Assembly (NCBI RefSeq): GCF_900129315.1
Contig: NZ_FQUS01000017.1
Span: 1 to 64,000, forward strand
Direction of reading: 5' to 3'
Length of the DNA: 64,000 nucleotides
From: Fodinibius roseus
GTDB taxonomy: Bacteria; Bacteroidota; Rhodothermia; Balneolales; Balneolaceae
Every line of letters starts with the position of its first letter. Position 1 is the stretch's first letter. Below, piece by piece: positions 1-9,944 of the stretch. The notes under the pieces are model-generated. The model had not been told where the DNA came from. It was given only the letters and a program-made list of their open reading frames with translations, and searched no databases. A program made the translations under genes and the position numbers.

Positions 1-95
1 ATCGCGGCCGTCAGCGTCGTCTTCCCGTGGTCCACGTGACCGATCGTTCCTATGTTTACATGAGGCTTATTGCGTTGAAATGTCTCTTTTGCCAT
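1..95 (-). CDS. tuf: Elongation factor Tu, N-terminal end (cut by the window)
   Basis: GTP-dependent factor that brings aminoacyl-tRNA to the ribosome. The minus strand from the ATG at 93-95 encodes the usual EF-Tu start ([19 protein letters not shown]) followed by the P-loop GHVDHGKTT; the rest of the gene lies outside the window. It follows fusA by 21 bases, the classical last gene of the str operon. Identification is secure although only about 31 codons are present. Confidence 0.95.
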   Translation of the reverse strand, partial: MAKETFQRNKPHVNIGTIGHVDHGKTTLTAA

Positions 96-116
96 AATTC
101 TTTTTGTTAATGATGT

Positions 117-2261
117 TTATGCTCTGGATTCTATAATTTCTTTTTCGAGATTTTCGGGTACTGCCTTGTATTCAGCAAACTCCATTGAAGAAGTAGCACG
201 GCCCTGAGTCATTGAGCGAAGGTCCGTTGTATAACCGAACATTTCGGATAATGGCACTTTAGCCCTGACTACTGAGCCCTCTTTGTTGTTATCCATCTTA
301 CCGATGATTCCACGCCGTCCATTCAGGTCACCAATCACGTCTCCCATATACTCTTCGGGAGTGATCACTTCTACATCCATAATGGGCTCCAGAATAGCCG
401 GGCTGGCTTTTCGTGCTGAATTTCGAAACGCCAGCTTAGCACATAGCTCAAAGCTGAATGCATCCGAATCGACGTCGTGATAAGAGCCGTCAAACAAACG
501 AACTCCGATATTCTGAACGGGATAATCAGCCTGAATTCCACCGCTCATGGCCTGTTTGAAACCCTTTTCCACGGAAGGAATGAATTCGCGGGGAATATTA
601 CCGCCAACAATCTCATCAACAAATTTAAACCCTTCACTTACAGAAACATTATTGTCTTCCTCGTCATATTCATCAAAATGATCGAGGGGACCAATTTCAA
701 ACTCCATATCAGCGAACTTACCGCGTCCACCGGACTGCTTCTTATAAATTTCGCGATGCTCTATGCTGGAGGTAATGGTTTCGCGGTACGACACCTGCGG
801 TGCTCCCACATTAGCTTCGACCTTAAATTCACGCTTAAGCCGGTCTACAATAATTTCGAGGTGAAGCTCTCCCATACCGGCAATGGTTGTTTGCCCGGTC
901 TCTTCATCCGTCTTTACCTCAAAAGTCGGGTCTTCCTCCGCAAGCTTAATAAGTCCCGTAGTCAGCTTTTCGGCGTCAGCCTTCGACTTGGGTTCAACGG
1001 CCAGTTTTATGACCGGCTCGGGAAAGGTAATCTCTTCGAGGAGAATAGGCTCATCAATATCGCAGAATGAATCTCCGGTGCGGACCTCCTTCACGCCAAC
1101 CGCGGCCGCAATATCCCCGGCCCGGACAATGTCGAGATCCTTTTTGTCATTGGCATGCATCTCCAGGATACGGCCAATACGCTCTTTATTGCCGGTCGTG
1201 GCGTTATAGATATACGATCCTTTTTCAAGCGTTCCGGAGTAGACTCTGAAGAACGTCAGCTTCCCTACATAGGGATCCGACATAATCTTAAATGCGAGCG
1301 CCGAAAACGGCTCTTGCACGCTGGGCTTGCGCTCCAGCTTTTCATCATGATTTTCAGGATTCTTACCTACAATGGGAGGGATATCATAAGGACTCGGCAT
1401 ATATTTTATAACCTTGTCCAGCAGCGTCTGTACCCCCTTGTTCTTGAGTGCAGACCCACACATGACCGCCGTAATATCGCGATTCAAAGTAGCCTCACGA
1501 ATGGCCTCTTCAACTTCTTCTTCACTAATTTCTTCATCCATAAGATACTTTTCCATCAAAGCATCATTATGGTCGGCAATAGCTTCAAGCATAATCTTGC
1601 GATACTCTTCAGCCTTTTCCTTCAAGTCTTCAGGAATGTCAATCTCCTCATATTCCATCCCAAGCGACTCTTCGTCCCATATAATACCGCGCATCTGGAT
1701 AAGATCGACAACACCGCGGAACGTTTCCTCCACACCAATGGGAATCTGAATAGGAATAGGGTTCGCTTTCAGCTTCTCCCGCATTTCATCTACAACATTA
1801 AAAAAGTCGGCTCCCGTACGATCCATCTTGTTGACAAATGCCATACGGGGAACGTTGTATTTATTGGCCTGCCGCCAAACCGTCTCCGACTGGGGCTGTA
1901 CCGCACCGACGGAATCAAAAACGCCGATTACGCCGTCAAGTACACGCAGAGAACGCTCGACCTCCACTGTAAAGTCAACGTGACCCGGGGTATCAATGAT
2001 ATTGATACGGTGATCCTTCCAGATACAGTGGGTGGCCGCAGAAGTAATGGTAATACCTCGTTCCTTCTCCTGCTCCATCCAGTCCATCTGAGAAGCGCCG
2101 TCGTGCGTTTCGCCTATGCGGTGGGTAATACCCGTGTAATAAAGGATGCGCTCGGTAATCGTTGTCTTACCGGCATCTACGTGTGCGGCAATCCCGATAT
2201 TACGCGTCCGCTTTATCCGGTCTACAATTTCTGGATCTGTTTTCGTCTTCGTTTCAGCCAT
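117..2261 (-). CDS. fusA: Elongation factor G
   Basis: Ribosomal translocase of 714 aa, normal family length. The P-loop AHVDAGKTT lies near residue 27, the DTPGHVDF switch II motif near residue 90, and NKMD (G4) near residue 143. Domains II-V follow, with the domain IV region around residues 480-600. It is third in rpsL-rpsG-fusA-tuf, starting 27 bases after rpsG, so it is presumably cotranscribed from the promoter before rpsL. A long open frame on the opposite strand is only a codon-usage shadow of this gene. Confidence 0.98.
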   Translation of the reverse strand: MAETKTKTDPEIVDRIKRTRNIGIAAHVDAGKTTITERILYYTGITHRIGETHDGASQMDWMEQEKERGITITSAATHCIWKDHRINIIDTPGHVDFTVEVERSLRVLDGVIGVFDSVGAVQPQSETVWRQANKYNVPRMAFVNKMDRTGADFFNVVDEMREKLKANPIPIQIPIGVEETFRGVVDLIQMRGIIWDEESLGMEYEEIDIPEDLKEKAEEYRKIMLEAIADHNDALMEKYLMDEEISEEEVEEAIREATLNRDITAVMCGSALKNKGVQTLLDKVIKYMPSPYDIPPIVGKNPENHDEKLERKPSVQEPFSALAFKIMSDPYVGKLTFFRVYSGTLEKGSYIYNATTGNKERIGRILEMHANDKKDLDIVRAGDIAAAVGVKEVRTGDSFCDIDEPILLEEITFPEPVIKLAVEPKSKADAEKLTTGLIKLAEEDPTFEVKTDEETGQTTIAGMGELHLEIIVDRLKREFKVEANVGAPQVSYRETITSSIEHREIYKKQSGGRGKFADMEFEIGPLDHFDEYDEEDNNVSVSEGFKFVDEIVGGNIPREFIPSVEKGFKQAMSGGIQADYPVQNIGVRLFDGSYHDVDSDAFSFELCAKLAFRNSARKASPAILEPIMDVEVITPEEYMGDVIGDLNGRRGIIGKMDNNKEGSVVRAKVPLSEMFGYTTDLRSMTQGRATSSMEFAEYKAVPENLEKEIIESRA

Positions 2262-2288
2262 TACTATAAATTAATCTCTGTAAATCTT

Positions 2289-2756
2289 TTAGAATCTAAA
2301 ATGGGCAAATGCCTTATTCGCTTCTGCCATGCGGTGTACCTCGTCTTTTTTTCGTACCGCGCCGCCTTCGTTATTGGAAGCATCCAACAGCTCCCGGGAC
2401 AAACGCCGGGCCATTGACTTGTCATTGCGTCCCGAGGATGCATTAATAATCCATCGCATGCCCAGGGCCGTACCACGATCGGGACGCACTTCAACCGGCA
2501 CCTGGTAAGTGGAACCGCCCACGCGCCGGGACCGAACCTCAACGACCGGCGATACATTGCTAAGGGCATTTTTAAATACTTCCATACCCTCTTCACCGGT
2601 CTGTTCTTCAATAATTTCAAAAGCCTGATAGAGAATTTTGCGGGCTACGTTCTTCTTGCCGTCTCTCATCAGATTATTTACAAACCGCGTGACCAGCTTG
2701 TCGCCAAAAACCGGGTCCGGCTGAACATCACGCTTATCTGCTGTTTTTCTTCTCAT
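2289..2756 (-). CDS. rpsG: 30S ribosomal protein S7
   Basis: Primary 16S rRNA-binding protein that nucleates the 30S head. At 155 aa it is the standard bacterial length. It begins [15 protein letters not shown] and carries the family block [15 protein letters not shown] near residue 80 and [11 protein letters not shown] near residue 115. It sits 37 bases downstream of rpsL and 27 bases upstream of fusA in the str operon. In other bacteria S7 can repress this operon by binding its mRNA; no such element was resolved here. Confidence 0.97.
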   Translation of the reverse strand: MRRKTADKRDVQPDPVFGDKLVTRFVNNLMRDGKKNVARKILYQAFEIIEEQTGEEGMEVFKNALSNVSPVVEVRSRRVGGSTYQVPVEVRPDRGTALGMRWIINASSGRNDKSMARRLSRELLDASNNEGGAVRKKDEVHRMAEANKAFAHFRF

Positions 2757-2793
2757 ATTCCTATCGGTTTAATTCCCACTCAACAATAACTGC

Positions 2794-3165
2794 TTAATTC
2801 GGTTTTTTGGTACCATAGAGACTACGGCCCTGTTTGCGATCTTCTACGCCGGCCGTATCGAGGGTGCCGCGCACGATATGATATCGCACCCCGGGCAAAT
2901 CCTTCACCCTGCCTCCGCGAACAAGCACAATACTATGCTCCTGCAGGTTATGTCCCTCTCCCGGGATATAAGCCGTTACTTCATAACCATTTGTTAACCG
3001 CACACGGGCCACCTTGCGCAAAGCCGAATTTGGCTTTTTAGGCGTAGTAGTGTAAACTCGTACACAAACCCCGCGTTTTTGCGGACAGTTTTCCAAAGCA
3101 GGAGACGTGGTTTTACTCTGCTTGGTTTTTCTACCTTTACGAATAAGTTGTTGTATTGTAGGCAC
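2794..3165 (-). CDS. rpsL: 30S ribosomal protein S12
   Basis: Decoding-centre protein of 123 aa. The start is a GTG (complement of cac at 3163-3165). The conserved [19 protein letters not shown] and [14 protein letters not shown] blocks are intact. Lys43 and Lys88 (Met counted) are both lysine, so the classical streptomycin-resistance substitutions are absent. It is the first gene of the str operon. The divergent recG starts 195 bases away, and the intervening DNA holds a likely promoter. Confidence 0.97.
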   Translation of the reverse strand: MPTIQQLIRKGRKTKQSKTTSPALENCPQKRGVCVRVYTTTPKKPNSALRKVARVRLTNGYEVTAYIPGEGHNLQEHSIVLVRGGRVKDLPGVRYHIVRGTLDTAGVEDRKQGRSLYGTKKPN

Positions 3166-3207
3166 TATTTAAACGCTTAATTGATTTTTCGGTCGAACAA
3201 GAGTTGC

Positions 3208-3239
3208 CAATGATAAGGAATTATGCGGTAATATTGCAA
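3208..3239 (-). promoter_or_regulatory. Predicted promoter of the str operon
   Basis: Read on the minus strand, TTGCAA (3234-3239) is followed after 18 bases by TATCATTG (3208-3215). The latter matches the Bacteroidota -7 consensus TANNTTTG at all but one fixed position. It lies about 43 bases before the rpsL GTG. This is a pattern match only. Confidence 0.5.
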
Positions 3240-3360
3240 GAAAAAACCACCTTTTTCTTTTCTTTTTTCCGTCAGGGATTCATTTCTTTAGATGAGCGGG
3301 TCAAACCTGCTCAAGATCCCATAAATTAGTAGTATATTAATATATATCAGTATATCTATT

Positions 3361-5430
3361 TTGAAATTAATTGATCTGCCCGGCTTAAATACAAAACGGA
3401 TAAAGGCTCTCTCTGAGAGCGGGATCCACAGCATCCTCGACCTGCTGAATTTCTTTCCCCGCAGGTATATCGACCGTACAACCGTCTCTCCCATCCAATC
3501 GCTCAGCGGCTCCGGGGAAGAGACTACGGTAGTGGGACGAATCAAGAAAATCCAACAAAAGGGCTATGGACGGAAAAAACGCCTGGAGGTTATTATTCAG
3601 GACAATACGGCTGCCCTGAAAGGCGTCTGGTTCAAGGGCGGACATTATATAAGGAAGCAGTTTTCAGAGGATCAACTGGTGGCGTTTTTCGGGAAGGCTA
3701 AACAATATGGGCGCTATCTCTCCATGGCCCATCCTGAGGTGGATACCCTTGGCGATGAATCGGAAGTAGAGAATCTCCAGCAAATTGTGCCGATTTACCC
3801 GGGAAACAAATCCTTCTCAAAGACCTATATTAACAGTAAACTGATCCACCGCTGGCAGCAGATGATTCTCAAGCACGAAAGCCCGCCGGAATTCCTGCCG
3901 GATGGCATACTCAAAGAGCATCAGCTTCCCGTCCGGCATAAAGCCTACCGCATGATTCATCTTCCTGCATCCGAGTCGGACTACAAAATGGCCTTTAAAC
4001 GGTTTAAATTTGAAGAACTGTTCCTGTTTGAACTGAGCGTTGCCAAAATGAAACATGAGGTTATTGAAAAGCAACAAGGACACCTGTTCGCGGATCTCGG
4101 CAATTATACCCGTCGTTTTTTTAACGAAGAGCTGCCTTTTGAACTAACAGAGGGACAGGCTTCGGCGCTTTCGGATATCAAACAGGATGTACGGTCGGGC
4201 AAGCAGATGAACCGGCTGATCCAGGGCGATGTGGGCTCCGGGAAAACGGTCGTGGCGATCGGTGCTATCCTGATGGCCCTCGACAACGGCTTCCAGGCGG
4301 CATTCATGGCCCCTACCGAAATACTGGCGGAGCAGCATTTTCGCACGCTTTCGGAGTTCCTGGATCCGCTGGATATAACGATCCGCCTGCTGGTGGGCAA
4401 GCAAAAAAACAGCCTGCGAACCGATATACTGACCGATATTGAGGGGGGCGCCTGTAATGTGGTCGTGGGGACCCACGCCGTCATACAGCAGGAGGTCAGT
4501 TTTCACCGGCTGGGACTGGCGGTCATTGACGAGCAGCACCGGTTCGGGGTAAGGCAGCGGGCGGAAATCCTGACGAAAGGCTCTCATCCCCATGTGCTTG
4601 TGATGTCGGCGACCCCTATCCCGCGCTCATTGGCGATGACGCTGTATAGCGACCTGGATATCTCTGTTATCAAGGGACTACCCGGGGGACGAAAACCGGT
4701 GAGGACGGCCGTTCGTACCCAAAAGAAACACCAGGCTATTTACAATTTTATGGAGCAGGAGCTGGCCGACGGCGGACAGGCGTACGTGGTCTACCCGCTG
4801 GTGGAGGAATCGGAAAAGATGGATCTCAAGGACGCCACGGCCGGATATGAAAAACTCAAAAACCGTTTTGCCGATTTTAATGTGGGATTGATACACGGTC
4901 AGATGAAATCGGAAGAAAAGGATGCGGTGATGCAGCAATTTGTTGCAAACCAGATCCAGGTGCTGGTTTCTACAACGGTCATCGAGGTGGGAGTGGATGT
5001 CCCCAACGCCAGTATTATGATTGTTGAACACGCCGAGCGCTTTGGCCTCTCCCAGCTGCACCAGCTGCGGGGACGTATTGGCCGGGGCCAGCGCCAAAGC
5101 TATTGTATCCTGGTACACGGACAAAAGGTAAGCAAAGAGGGTCGATTCCGGCTGCGGAAAATGTCTGAAACGAACGACGGTTTTGAAATTGCGGAGGCCG
5201 ATCTGAAGCTCAGGGGTCCCGGGGATTTCCTGGGGACCAAACAGAGCGGGCTCCCGGAATTTGAGGTGGCTGATATCATCGAAGACCAGTGGATCCTGGA
5301 GCAGGCTAAATCTGCGGCCTGGCAGCTGATGGCGGAAGATCCCGATTTAGCCCGGCCGAACCACCGGGAACTCAAAAAGGTATTTGTGCCCTACTATAAA
5401 GAGAGGAGCCGGTTTTACGGGATGGGGTAG
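3361..5430 (+). CDS. recG: ATP-dependent DNA helicase RecG
   Basis: Branch-migration helicase that remodels stalled forks and Holliday junctions. At 689 aa it has the normal length. The N-terminal wedge/OB region (about 1-170) contains a helix-hairpin-like GLNTKRIKAL stretch. The helicase core follows: Walker A QGDVGSGKT near residue 290, a DEQHRFGVRQR motif near residue 390, and VIEVGVDVPNA plus the QLHQLRGRIGRGQ block in helicase domain 2. The chosen start is a TTG at 3361 directly before KLIDLPGLNTK, which fits the family N-terminus; no clear ribosome binding site precedes it. It is divergent from rpsL. Confidence 0.96.
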   Translation: MKLIDLPGLNTKRIKALSESGIHSILDLLNFFPRRYIDRTTVSPIQSLSGSGEETTVVGRIKKIQQKGYGRKKRLEVIIQDNTAALKGVWFKGGHYIRKQFSEDQLVAFFGKAKQYGRYLSMAHPEVDTLGDESEVENLQQIVPIYPGNKSFSKTYINSKLIHRWQQMILKHESPPEFLPDGILKEHQLPVRHKAYRMIHLPASESDYKMAFKRFKFEELFLFELSVAKMKHEVIEKQQGHLFADLGNYTRRFFNEELPFELTEGQASALSDIKQDVRSGKQMNRLIQGDVGSGKTVVAIGAILMALDNGFQAAFMAPTEILAEQHFRTLSEFLDPLDITIRLLVGKQKNSLRTDILTDIEGGACNVVVGTHAVIQQEVSFHRLGLAVIDEQHRFGVRQRAEILTKGSHPHVLVMSATPIPRSLAMTLYSDLDISVIKGLPGGRKPVRTAVRTQKKHQAIYNFMEQELADGGQAYVVYPLVEESEKMDLKDATAGYEKLKNRFADFNVGLIHGQMKSEEKDAVMQQFVANQIQVLVSTTVIEVGVDVPNASIMIVEHAERFGLSQLHQLRGRIGRGQRQSYCILVHGQKVSKEGRFRLRKMSETNDGFEIAEADLKLRGPGDFLGTKQSGLPEFEVADIIEDQWILEQAKSAAWQLMAEDPDLARPNHRELKKVFVPYYKERSRFYGMG

Positions 5431-5590
5431 ATTTCAAAAATTTAAAATTGGGGATTGGAGGTGGCAATCAGCGCAGAAGTTTTTCAGAAATCTTTAGCTG
5501 TCGGTCTCATTTAAATAAATTCATGCAACATTGGATTGAAATTAAATCAGCGAGCAACCTTCCGCTAAAAGAGCGGCAAGGTCCCCATTT

Positions 5591-6061
5591 TTAAAAAATA
5601 GCTCCGAAAACAGCGGCAATCAGCCAGCCTATCAATACCAGCAAAGCGATGATCGTCCCTATCACGCCGATAGCGACAGCCCAAAGCATCCAGCGGCTGT
5701 GGCGTTCGGTGGCCGCGGCATCCTGCCGGTACTCTTCCAGGAGTTCGGCATTGCGGTTATTGGCCTTCCAGCCCACATCAAACAGGTCGCCCAGCAGTGG
5801 AATCGCCCCAATCACGACATCCAGCAATATATTAAATCCCATCCGGAGCAGTACCGGGGGCGCCAGGCGCGCATTCACGCCCATCACAATAAAGTAGGTG
5901 GAGATCATGCCGGCGATCCAATCACCCGCGCCGGGAATGAGACTGATAATCGGGTCCAAACCAAACCGGATATTGGTGCCCGGAATCGTAAAACGGCTGT
6001 CGAGCCACTCGGCGAGTTTCCGGGCATGAGGAGATTGTGATCGTTGTGTATTTTGGGCCAT
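5591..6061 (-). CDS. DUF4112 family membrane protein
   Basis: A 156-aa protein with the DUF4112 pattern: RFTIPGTNIRFGLDPIISLI, PGAGDWIAG and GAIPLLGDLFDVGWKAN between about residues 20 and 100. Two hydrophobic stretches lie at about 40-60 and 65-95, and a clear transmembrane segment lies at about 125-150, so the protein is probably in the inner membrane. Its biochemical role is unknown. It stands alone between recG (convergent) and typA (same strand); a copy of the window's intergenic repeat lies directly upstream. Confidence 0.85.
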   Translation of the reverse strand: MAQNTQRSQSPHARKLAEWLDSRFTIPGTNIRFGLDPIISLIPGAGDWIAGMISTYFIVMGVNARLAPPVLLRMGFNILLDVVIGAIPLLGDLFDVGWKANNRNAELLEEYRQDAAATERHSRWMLWAVAIGVIGTIIALLVLIGWLIAAVFGAIF

Positions 6062-6083
6062 TTTAAAAATCCGATATAAGAAT

Positions 6084-6215
6084 CTTTGAAAAACCAGGAG
6101 TTTTAGTCAGTATCAACCCCTGATCGTATTTAAAACCACACCATATACTGCCATATGTGAAGATTTTAAAAGCGCGAAAATGCAGAGATTGATCAAAAGT
6201 ACCGTTTTGCAAAGG
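6084..6215 (+). repeat. Interspersed intergenic repeat, copy A
   Basis: About 132 bp. Head CTTTGAAAAACCAGGAGTTTT, then TCAACCCCTG, and a tail GCAGAGATTGATCAAAA..ACCGTTTTGCAAAGG. The same head and tail recur near 14.2, 16.6, 24.2, 24.4, 25.7 and 44.7-44.9 kb. It lies between the end of typA and the start of the DUF4112 gene. No coding potential is seen. Confidence 0.7.
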
Positions 6216-6229
6216 GCTCGATAACTTCC

Positions 6230-8050
6230 TTACGCAAACTCCTTCCGCTTCTCGGCCCGTTTTCGCTCATTGGGATCCAGGTACATTTTGCGGATGCGCA
6301 GGCTCTTCGGAGTAACCTCCAGCAGCTCATCGTTGTCAATAAATTCAATATGCTGCTCCAGGCTCATCTTCCGGGCCGGGGCAATCTTCACGGCATCCGC
6401 ACTTTGGGTCGCCCGGTGGTTAGTAAGATTCTTTTTCTTCACCACATTCACCACCATATCATCCGACCGGTTGTTGATCCCGACCACCTGTCCCTGGTAC
6501 ACCGAGTCGCCCGGCTCCACCAGAAACACCCCCCGGTCCTGCAGTCCTTCAAGAGCATAGCTGGTTACCTCTCCCTTTTCCAGGGCAATAAGCACTCCGC
6601 TGTTACGGCCCGGTATTTGGCCCGCAAAAGGCTCGTAGCTGTCAAACTGCTGGTGCATGATGCCCGTGCCGCGCGTTTCTGTCAGCATCTCGCCGCGGAA
6701 CCCGATAAGTCCCCGGGAAGGGACCTTGAACGTAAGACGGTTGTTTTCCCCTTCCTGGGTCATCGAGGTCATAATACCCTTGCGCTGCTGCAGGTTGTCA
6801 ATCACGCGGTTGCTGTAATCCTGGTGTACATCCACCACTACCTCCTCAAAAGGTTCGTGGCGCTGTCCGTCCACTTCTTTGTACAGCACTTCGGGACGCG
6901 AAACGGCAAACTCATAGCCTTCCCGCCGCATGGTCTCTGTCAGTATCGCCAACTGAAGTTCGCCGCGACCGGAAACTTTGAATATGTCCGGATCTTCGGT
7001 CTGTTCCACCTGTATAGATACATTGGTGCGAATCTCGCGCATCAGGCGGTCTTTAATCATATTCGAGGTTACATACTCGCCCTCCAGTCCCGCAAAAGGA
7101 GAATCATTCACGCGAAAGAACATCGCCATCGTCGGCTGGTCGATATCGTAATAGTCGATGGACGTCATATCGGATACATCCGTAAGGGTATCGCCGATAT
7201 CCACTTTCTCATATCCCGCCAGGGCAAAGATATCCCCCGCCACGGCTTTATCCACCGGCTCGCGTTTGAGTCCTGTGAAGGTAAACAGTTTGGTCGCGCG
7301 GGCTTTTTCCTTGAGTTCCCCGTTGCGATTCAGCAACGCAATCTGCTGGTTCACCTCGATGGTGCCCTGCTCCACACGCCCGATCGCAATACGTCCCACA
7401 TAGTCGTTCCAGTCGATACTGCTGACCAGCATCTTAAAGGGAGCGTCCACATTCTGCTCGGGGGGCGGAATTCGCTCTATAATGGTTTCAAACAGCGGCA
7501 CCAGGTCTTCGTTGTCATCCTCAAGCTCATACTTCGCAATGCCATTGATGCCTTCCGCATAGATGATGGGAAAATCAAGCTGCTCATTCGTAGCATCCAG
7601 CATCACAAAGAGGTCGAAAATTTCGTTTAATACGGCATCGGGACGCGCATCCTTTCGGTCAATCTTATTGATCACGACAATAGGCTCATATCCCATCTGC
7701 AGCGACTTCCGGAGCACGAATTTAGTCTGGGGCAGCGGTCCCTCTGCCGCATCAACAAGGATGATGACCCCGTTGACCATCTTCAGGATCCGCTCCACTT
7801 CCCCGCCGAAATCGGCGTGGCCGGGCGTATCCACGATATTAATTTTGGTATCATCCCATTTAACGGCCGTATTTTTGGAACTGATGGTGATGCCTTTTTC
7901 CTTCTCCAGATCCCCGGAGTCCATCACCCGTTCGGCCACTTCCTCATTTTCACGGAACGTGCCGCTCTGCCTCAGCATTTGATCGACCAGCGTCGTTTTA
8001 CCATGATCAACGTGAGCAATGATGGCAATGTTTCTAAGTTCCTGATACAT
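6230..8050 (-). CDS. typA: Translational GTPase TypA/BipA
   Basis: Ribosome-associated GTPase of 606 aa, involved in ribosome assembly and stress or cold adaptation in other bacteria. The P-loop [13 protein letters not shown] is near residue 12, DTPGHADFGGEVER near residue 75 and NKIDR near residue 130. The BipA-type C-terminal block GLIGFRGEMLTETRGTGIM is near residue 415, and the tail ends RKMYLDPNERKRAEKRKE. It is monocistronic, with 588 bases of non-coding DNA upstream. Confidence 0.97.
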   Translation of the reverse strand: MYQELRNIAIIAHVDHGKTTLVDQMLRQSGTFRENEEVAERVMDSGDLEKEKGITISSKNTAVKWDDTKINIVDTPGHADFGGEVERILKMVNGVIILVDAAEGPLPQTKFVLRKSLQMGYEPIVVINKIDRKDARPDAVLNEIFDLFVMLDATNEQLDFPIIYAEGINGIAKYELEDDNEDLVPLFETIIERIPPPEQNVDAPFKMLVSSIDWNDYVGRIAIGRVEQGTIEVNQQIALLNRNGELKEKARATKLFTFTGLKREPVDKAVAGDIFALAGYEKVDIGDTLTDVSDMTSIDYYDIDQPTMAMFFRVNDSPFAGLEGEYVTSNMIKDRLMREIRTNVSIQVEQTEDPDIFKVSGRGELQLAILTETMRREGYEFAVSRPEVLYKEVDGQRHEPFEEVVVDVHQDYSNRVIDNLQQRKGIMTSMTQEGENNRLTFKVPSRGLIGFRGEMLTETRGTGIMHQQFDSYEPFAGQIPGRNSGVLIALEKGEVTSYALEGLQDRGVFLVEPGDSVYQGQVVGINNRSDDMVVNVVKKKNLTNHRATQSADAVKIAPARKMSLEQHIEFIDNDELLEVTPKSLRIRKMYLDPNERKRAEKRKEFA

Positions 8051-8639
8051 AAAAAATAGATATTGTTTTAATATGGCTGTATTAAGCGTCCTTTTAACCG
8101 GGATTAACCTTCAGGCGAGACGGGTATTACAGCGCACGAAAAATAGTGGTTTGATTCTCGAAGCGAAGACTTCCGTCTATAGTTTCGAGCGTGCAAAGAT
8201 ACGGTTTTATTTGCATAATTCATTATATCGATTGCTTCTTTTTTTATGGCACCGCGTCTGCTACGCCCGTTCCGGATGAATTCCAGCAAGTTCTGTGCTC
8301 CATTGCCTGTATTTCGGGCAGCGCGTTAACGCTAAGCCTTTTAATACTAATGAATTATGATTATTTATAGATATACGCTAACCTGATCCCCTTTATAGGG
8401 GCTTTGGGGGACCGCTGCTATAAGAAGCAACGTAATGATATGCTCGGTATTGCAGCGCCGGTCGAATCCGGCAAGTGGGCTAGCGGATAGTGCATCAGGA
8501 GGCGGAGGGTCCAGGGGATCGCTCCGGGAGGCTGACAAGGGGTTTCCTGACTCGCTAACCCGTTTTCTGGCATGAATGGCGTGGAACAGTTACCTTAATA
8601 ATCTTCGCCAGAAATAAAAACTTCATTATTATCACCACC
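8051..8639. other. 588-bp non-coding interval between typA and an SDR gene
   Basis: The typA upstream part is A+T-rich. From 8384 to 8552 the DNA becomes G+C-rich and hairpin-rich: CCCC-TTTATA-GGGG near 8388-8401 and GCCGG-TCGAAT-CCGGC at 8457-8472. This stretch is bracketed by an 8-bp direct repeat CGCTAACC (8376-8383 and 8553-8560). No convincing gene is seen. A small RNA or a short inserted element would both fit; neither is proven. Confidence 0.45.
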
Positions 8640-9416
8640 ATGGATTTAGAAATTAATAACCAACGATTTATCGTATGTGGAGCCAGCAGCGGGTTCGGAC
8701 GCGCTATCGCTGAACGGCTGCTCCGGGAAAATGCTTCGGTTATTGCCGTAGCCCGGCGCGAGGAAAAACTGCAGGAGTTACAAGATGATTTCGGGGACCG
8801 GGTCGTCATTGTAACAGGAAACCTGCTGCAGGAAAGCACGCATAATGATATTGAAGGCGCAATCGGCAATAATCCCCTGCATGGCGTGGTATTCAACGCC
8901 GGCGGTCCCCCGGCCCTCACCCCCCTTGAAACGGCAATGCCCGACTGGGATAAAGCATATGAGAATGTGACCCGCTGGAAAATCGAGCTCTCCCAACGAC
9001 TGGTCTCTTATTTTACCAAAGAGCATTACGGCCGTATGCTTTTTGTTGAAAGCAAGTCGGTTAAGCAACCGATTCCCAGCCTTGTTCTGAGCAACGCCTT
9101 CCGTGCCGCGGTAGTGGCGTACGCAAAATCACTCTCCACTGAAATCGCCAGGCAGGGTATCACGGTCAATGTACTGGCCCCCGGCTCGCACGACACGCCC
9201 GCAATCGAACGCGTGATCCGGAAAAAAGCTGATGAATCCGATCAATCCTTTGATGAGGTCAAAGAGGCTATGGAAGCCAGTGTGCCTGTGGGACGTTTTG
9301 GCAAGGCAGAAGAAATTGCTTCTCTGGCAGCATGGCTGCTTTCTCCACACGCCGGCTACGTAACGGGGCAGACGATCAGCCACGACGGCGGCAGTATCAA
9401 AGGCATTTTCGGCTGA
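8640..9416 (+). CDS. SDR family oxidoreductase with non-canonical catalytic residues
   Basis: A 258-aa Rossmann-fold protein. The dinucleotide-binding glycine motif CGASSGFGRAIAERL is near residue 13 and FNAGGPPA stands where classical SDRs have NNAG. The C-terminus VTGQTISHDGGSIKG is typical of classical SDRs. The usual YxxxK pair is replaced: the aligned stretch reads VLSNAFRAAVVAYAKSL, with Asn and Arg where Tyr and Lys are expected. Substrate is unknown and catalysis may differ from the textbook mechanism. The next gene, yjbQ, follows after 89 bases on the same strand. Confidence 0.85.
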   Translation: MDLEINNQRFIVCGASSGFGRAIAERLLRENASVIAVARREEKLQELQDDFGDRVVIVTGNLLQESTHNDIEGAIGNNPLHGVVFNAGGPPALTPLETAMPDWDKAYENVTRWKIELSQRLVSYFTKEHYGRMLFVESKSVKQPIPSLVLSNAFRAAVVAYAKSLSTEIARQGITVNVLAPGSHDTPAIERVIRKKADESDQSFDEVKEAMEASVPVGRFGKAEEIASLAAWLLSPHAGYVTGQTISHDGGSIKGIFG

Positions 9417-9505
9417 TGCAGTTATAAGTTATCAAAACCAACTAATACTGCCTGCCTGAGACAAAATTAATTTCTAATTTTGCATTTTTAATTTTTAATT
9501 AAAAA

Positions 9506-9928
9506 ATGTGGTTCCAACAACAGATAACGCTTTCTCCCAAATCAAGAGGATTCCATATCATTACGGATGAAATACTCGAAGAGATTCCCGAGATCAAACA
9601 GATCCGGGCGGGACTTGCGCACATTTTCATCCAGCATACCAGCGCCAGCGTGACGATTAATGAGAATGCCGACCCCTCTGTGCGGCGAGACTTTGCCTCC
9701 CATTTCAAACGGATGGTGCCGGAAGATACCTCCATGTATGAACACACCCTGGAAGGTCCCGACGACATGACCTCGCATATCAAAAGCTCACTGCTCGGCT
9801 GCTCGGTCAGTATTCCTGTCACCGGGGGGACCCTCAACCTGGGTACATGGCAGGGCATCTATCTGTGCGAACATCGTAATAACGGAGGGCCTCGAAAATT
9901 GGTGGTGACACTGCAGGGCGAATCATAA
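9506..9928 (+). CDS. YjbQ/UPF0047 family protein
   Basis: A 140-aa protein with the UPF0047 signature: IFIQHTSASVTINENADP near residue 45, LEGPDDMTSHIKSSLLG near residue 88 and LGTWQGIYLCEHRNNGGPRK near residue 113. Homologues are annotated as secondary thiamine-phosphate synthase on the basis of complementation, but the physiological reaction is poorly settled. It lies 16 bases before the methyltransferase gene and is probably cotranscribed with it. Confidence 0.92.
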   Translation: MWFQQQITLSPKSRGFHIITDEILEEIPEIKQIRAGLAHIFIQHTSASVTINENADPSVRRDFASHFKRMVPEDTSMYEHTLEGPDDMTSHIKSSLLGCSVSIPVTGGTLNLGTWQGIYLCEHRNNGGPRKLVVTLQGES

Positions 9929-9944
9929 TATTAAAATTTAACCG

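Noticed and set aside
1155-2417. 420-codon plus-strand frame opposite fusA and rpsG
   Set aside because: It lies entirely against well-identified ribosomal-operon genes and shows no family motif; it is a shadow of codon usage.
6350-7630. 426-codon plus-strand frame opposite typA
   Set aside because: The opposite strand is an unmistakable TypA, and the translation has no recognisable domain.
8384-8552. tRNA or RNase P RNA in the G+C-rich segment after typA
   Set aside because: A T-arm-like hairpin is present but no acceptor or anticodon arm can be formed, and no RNase P core motif was seen.
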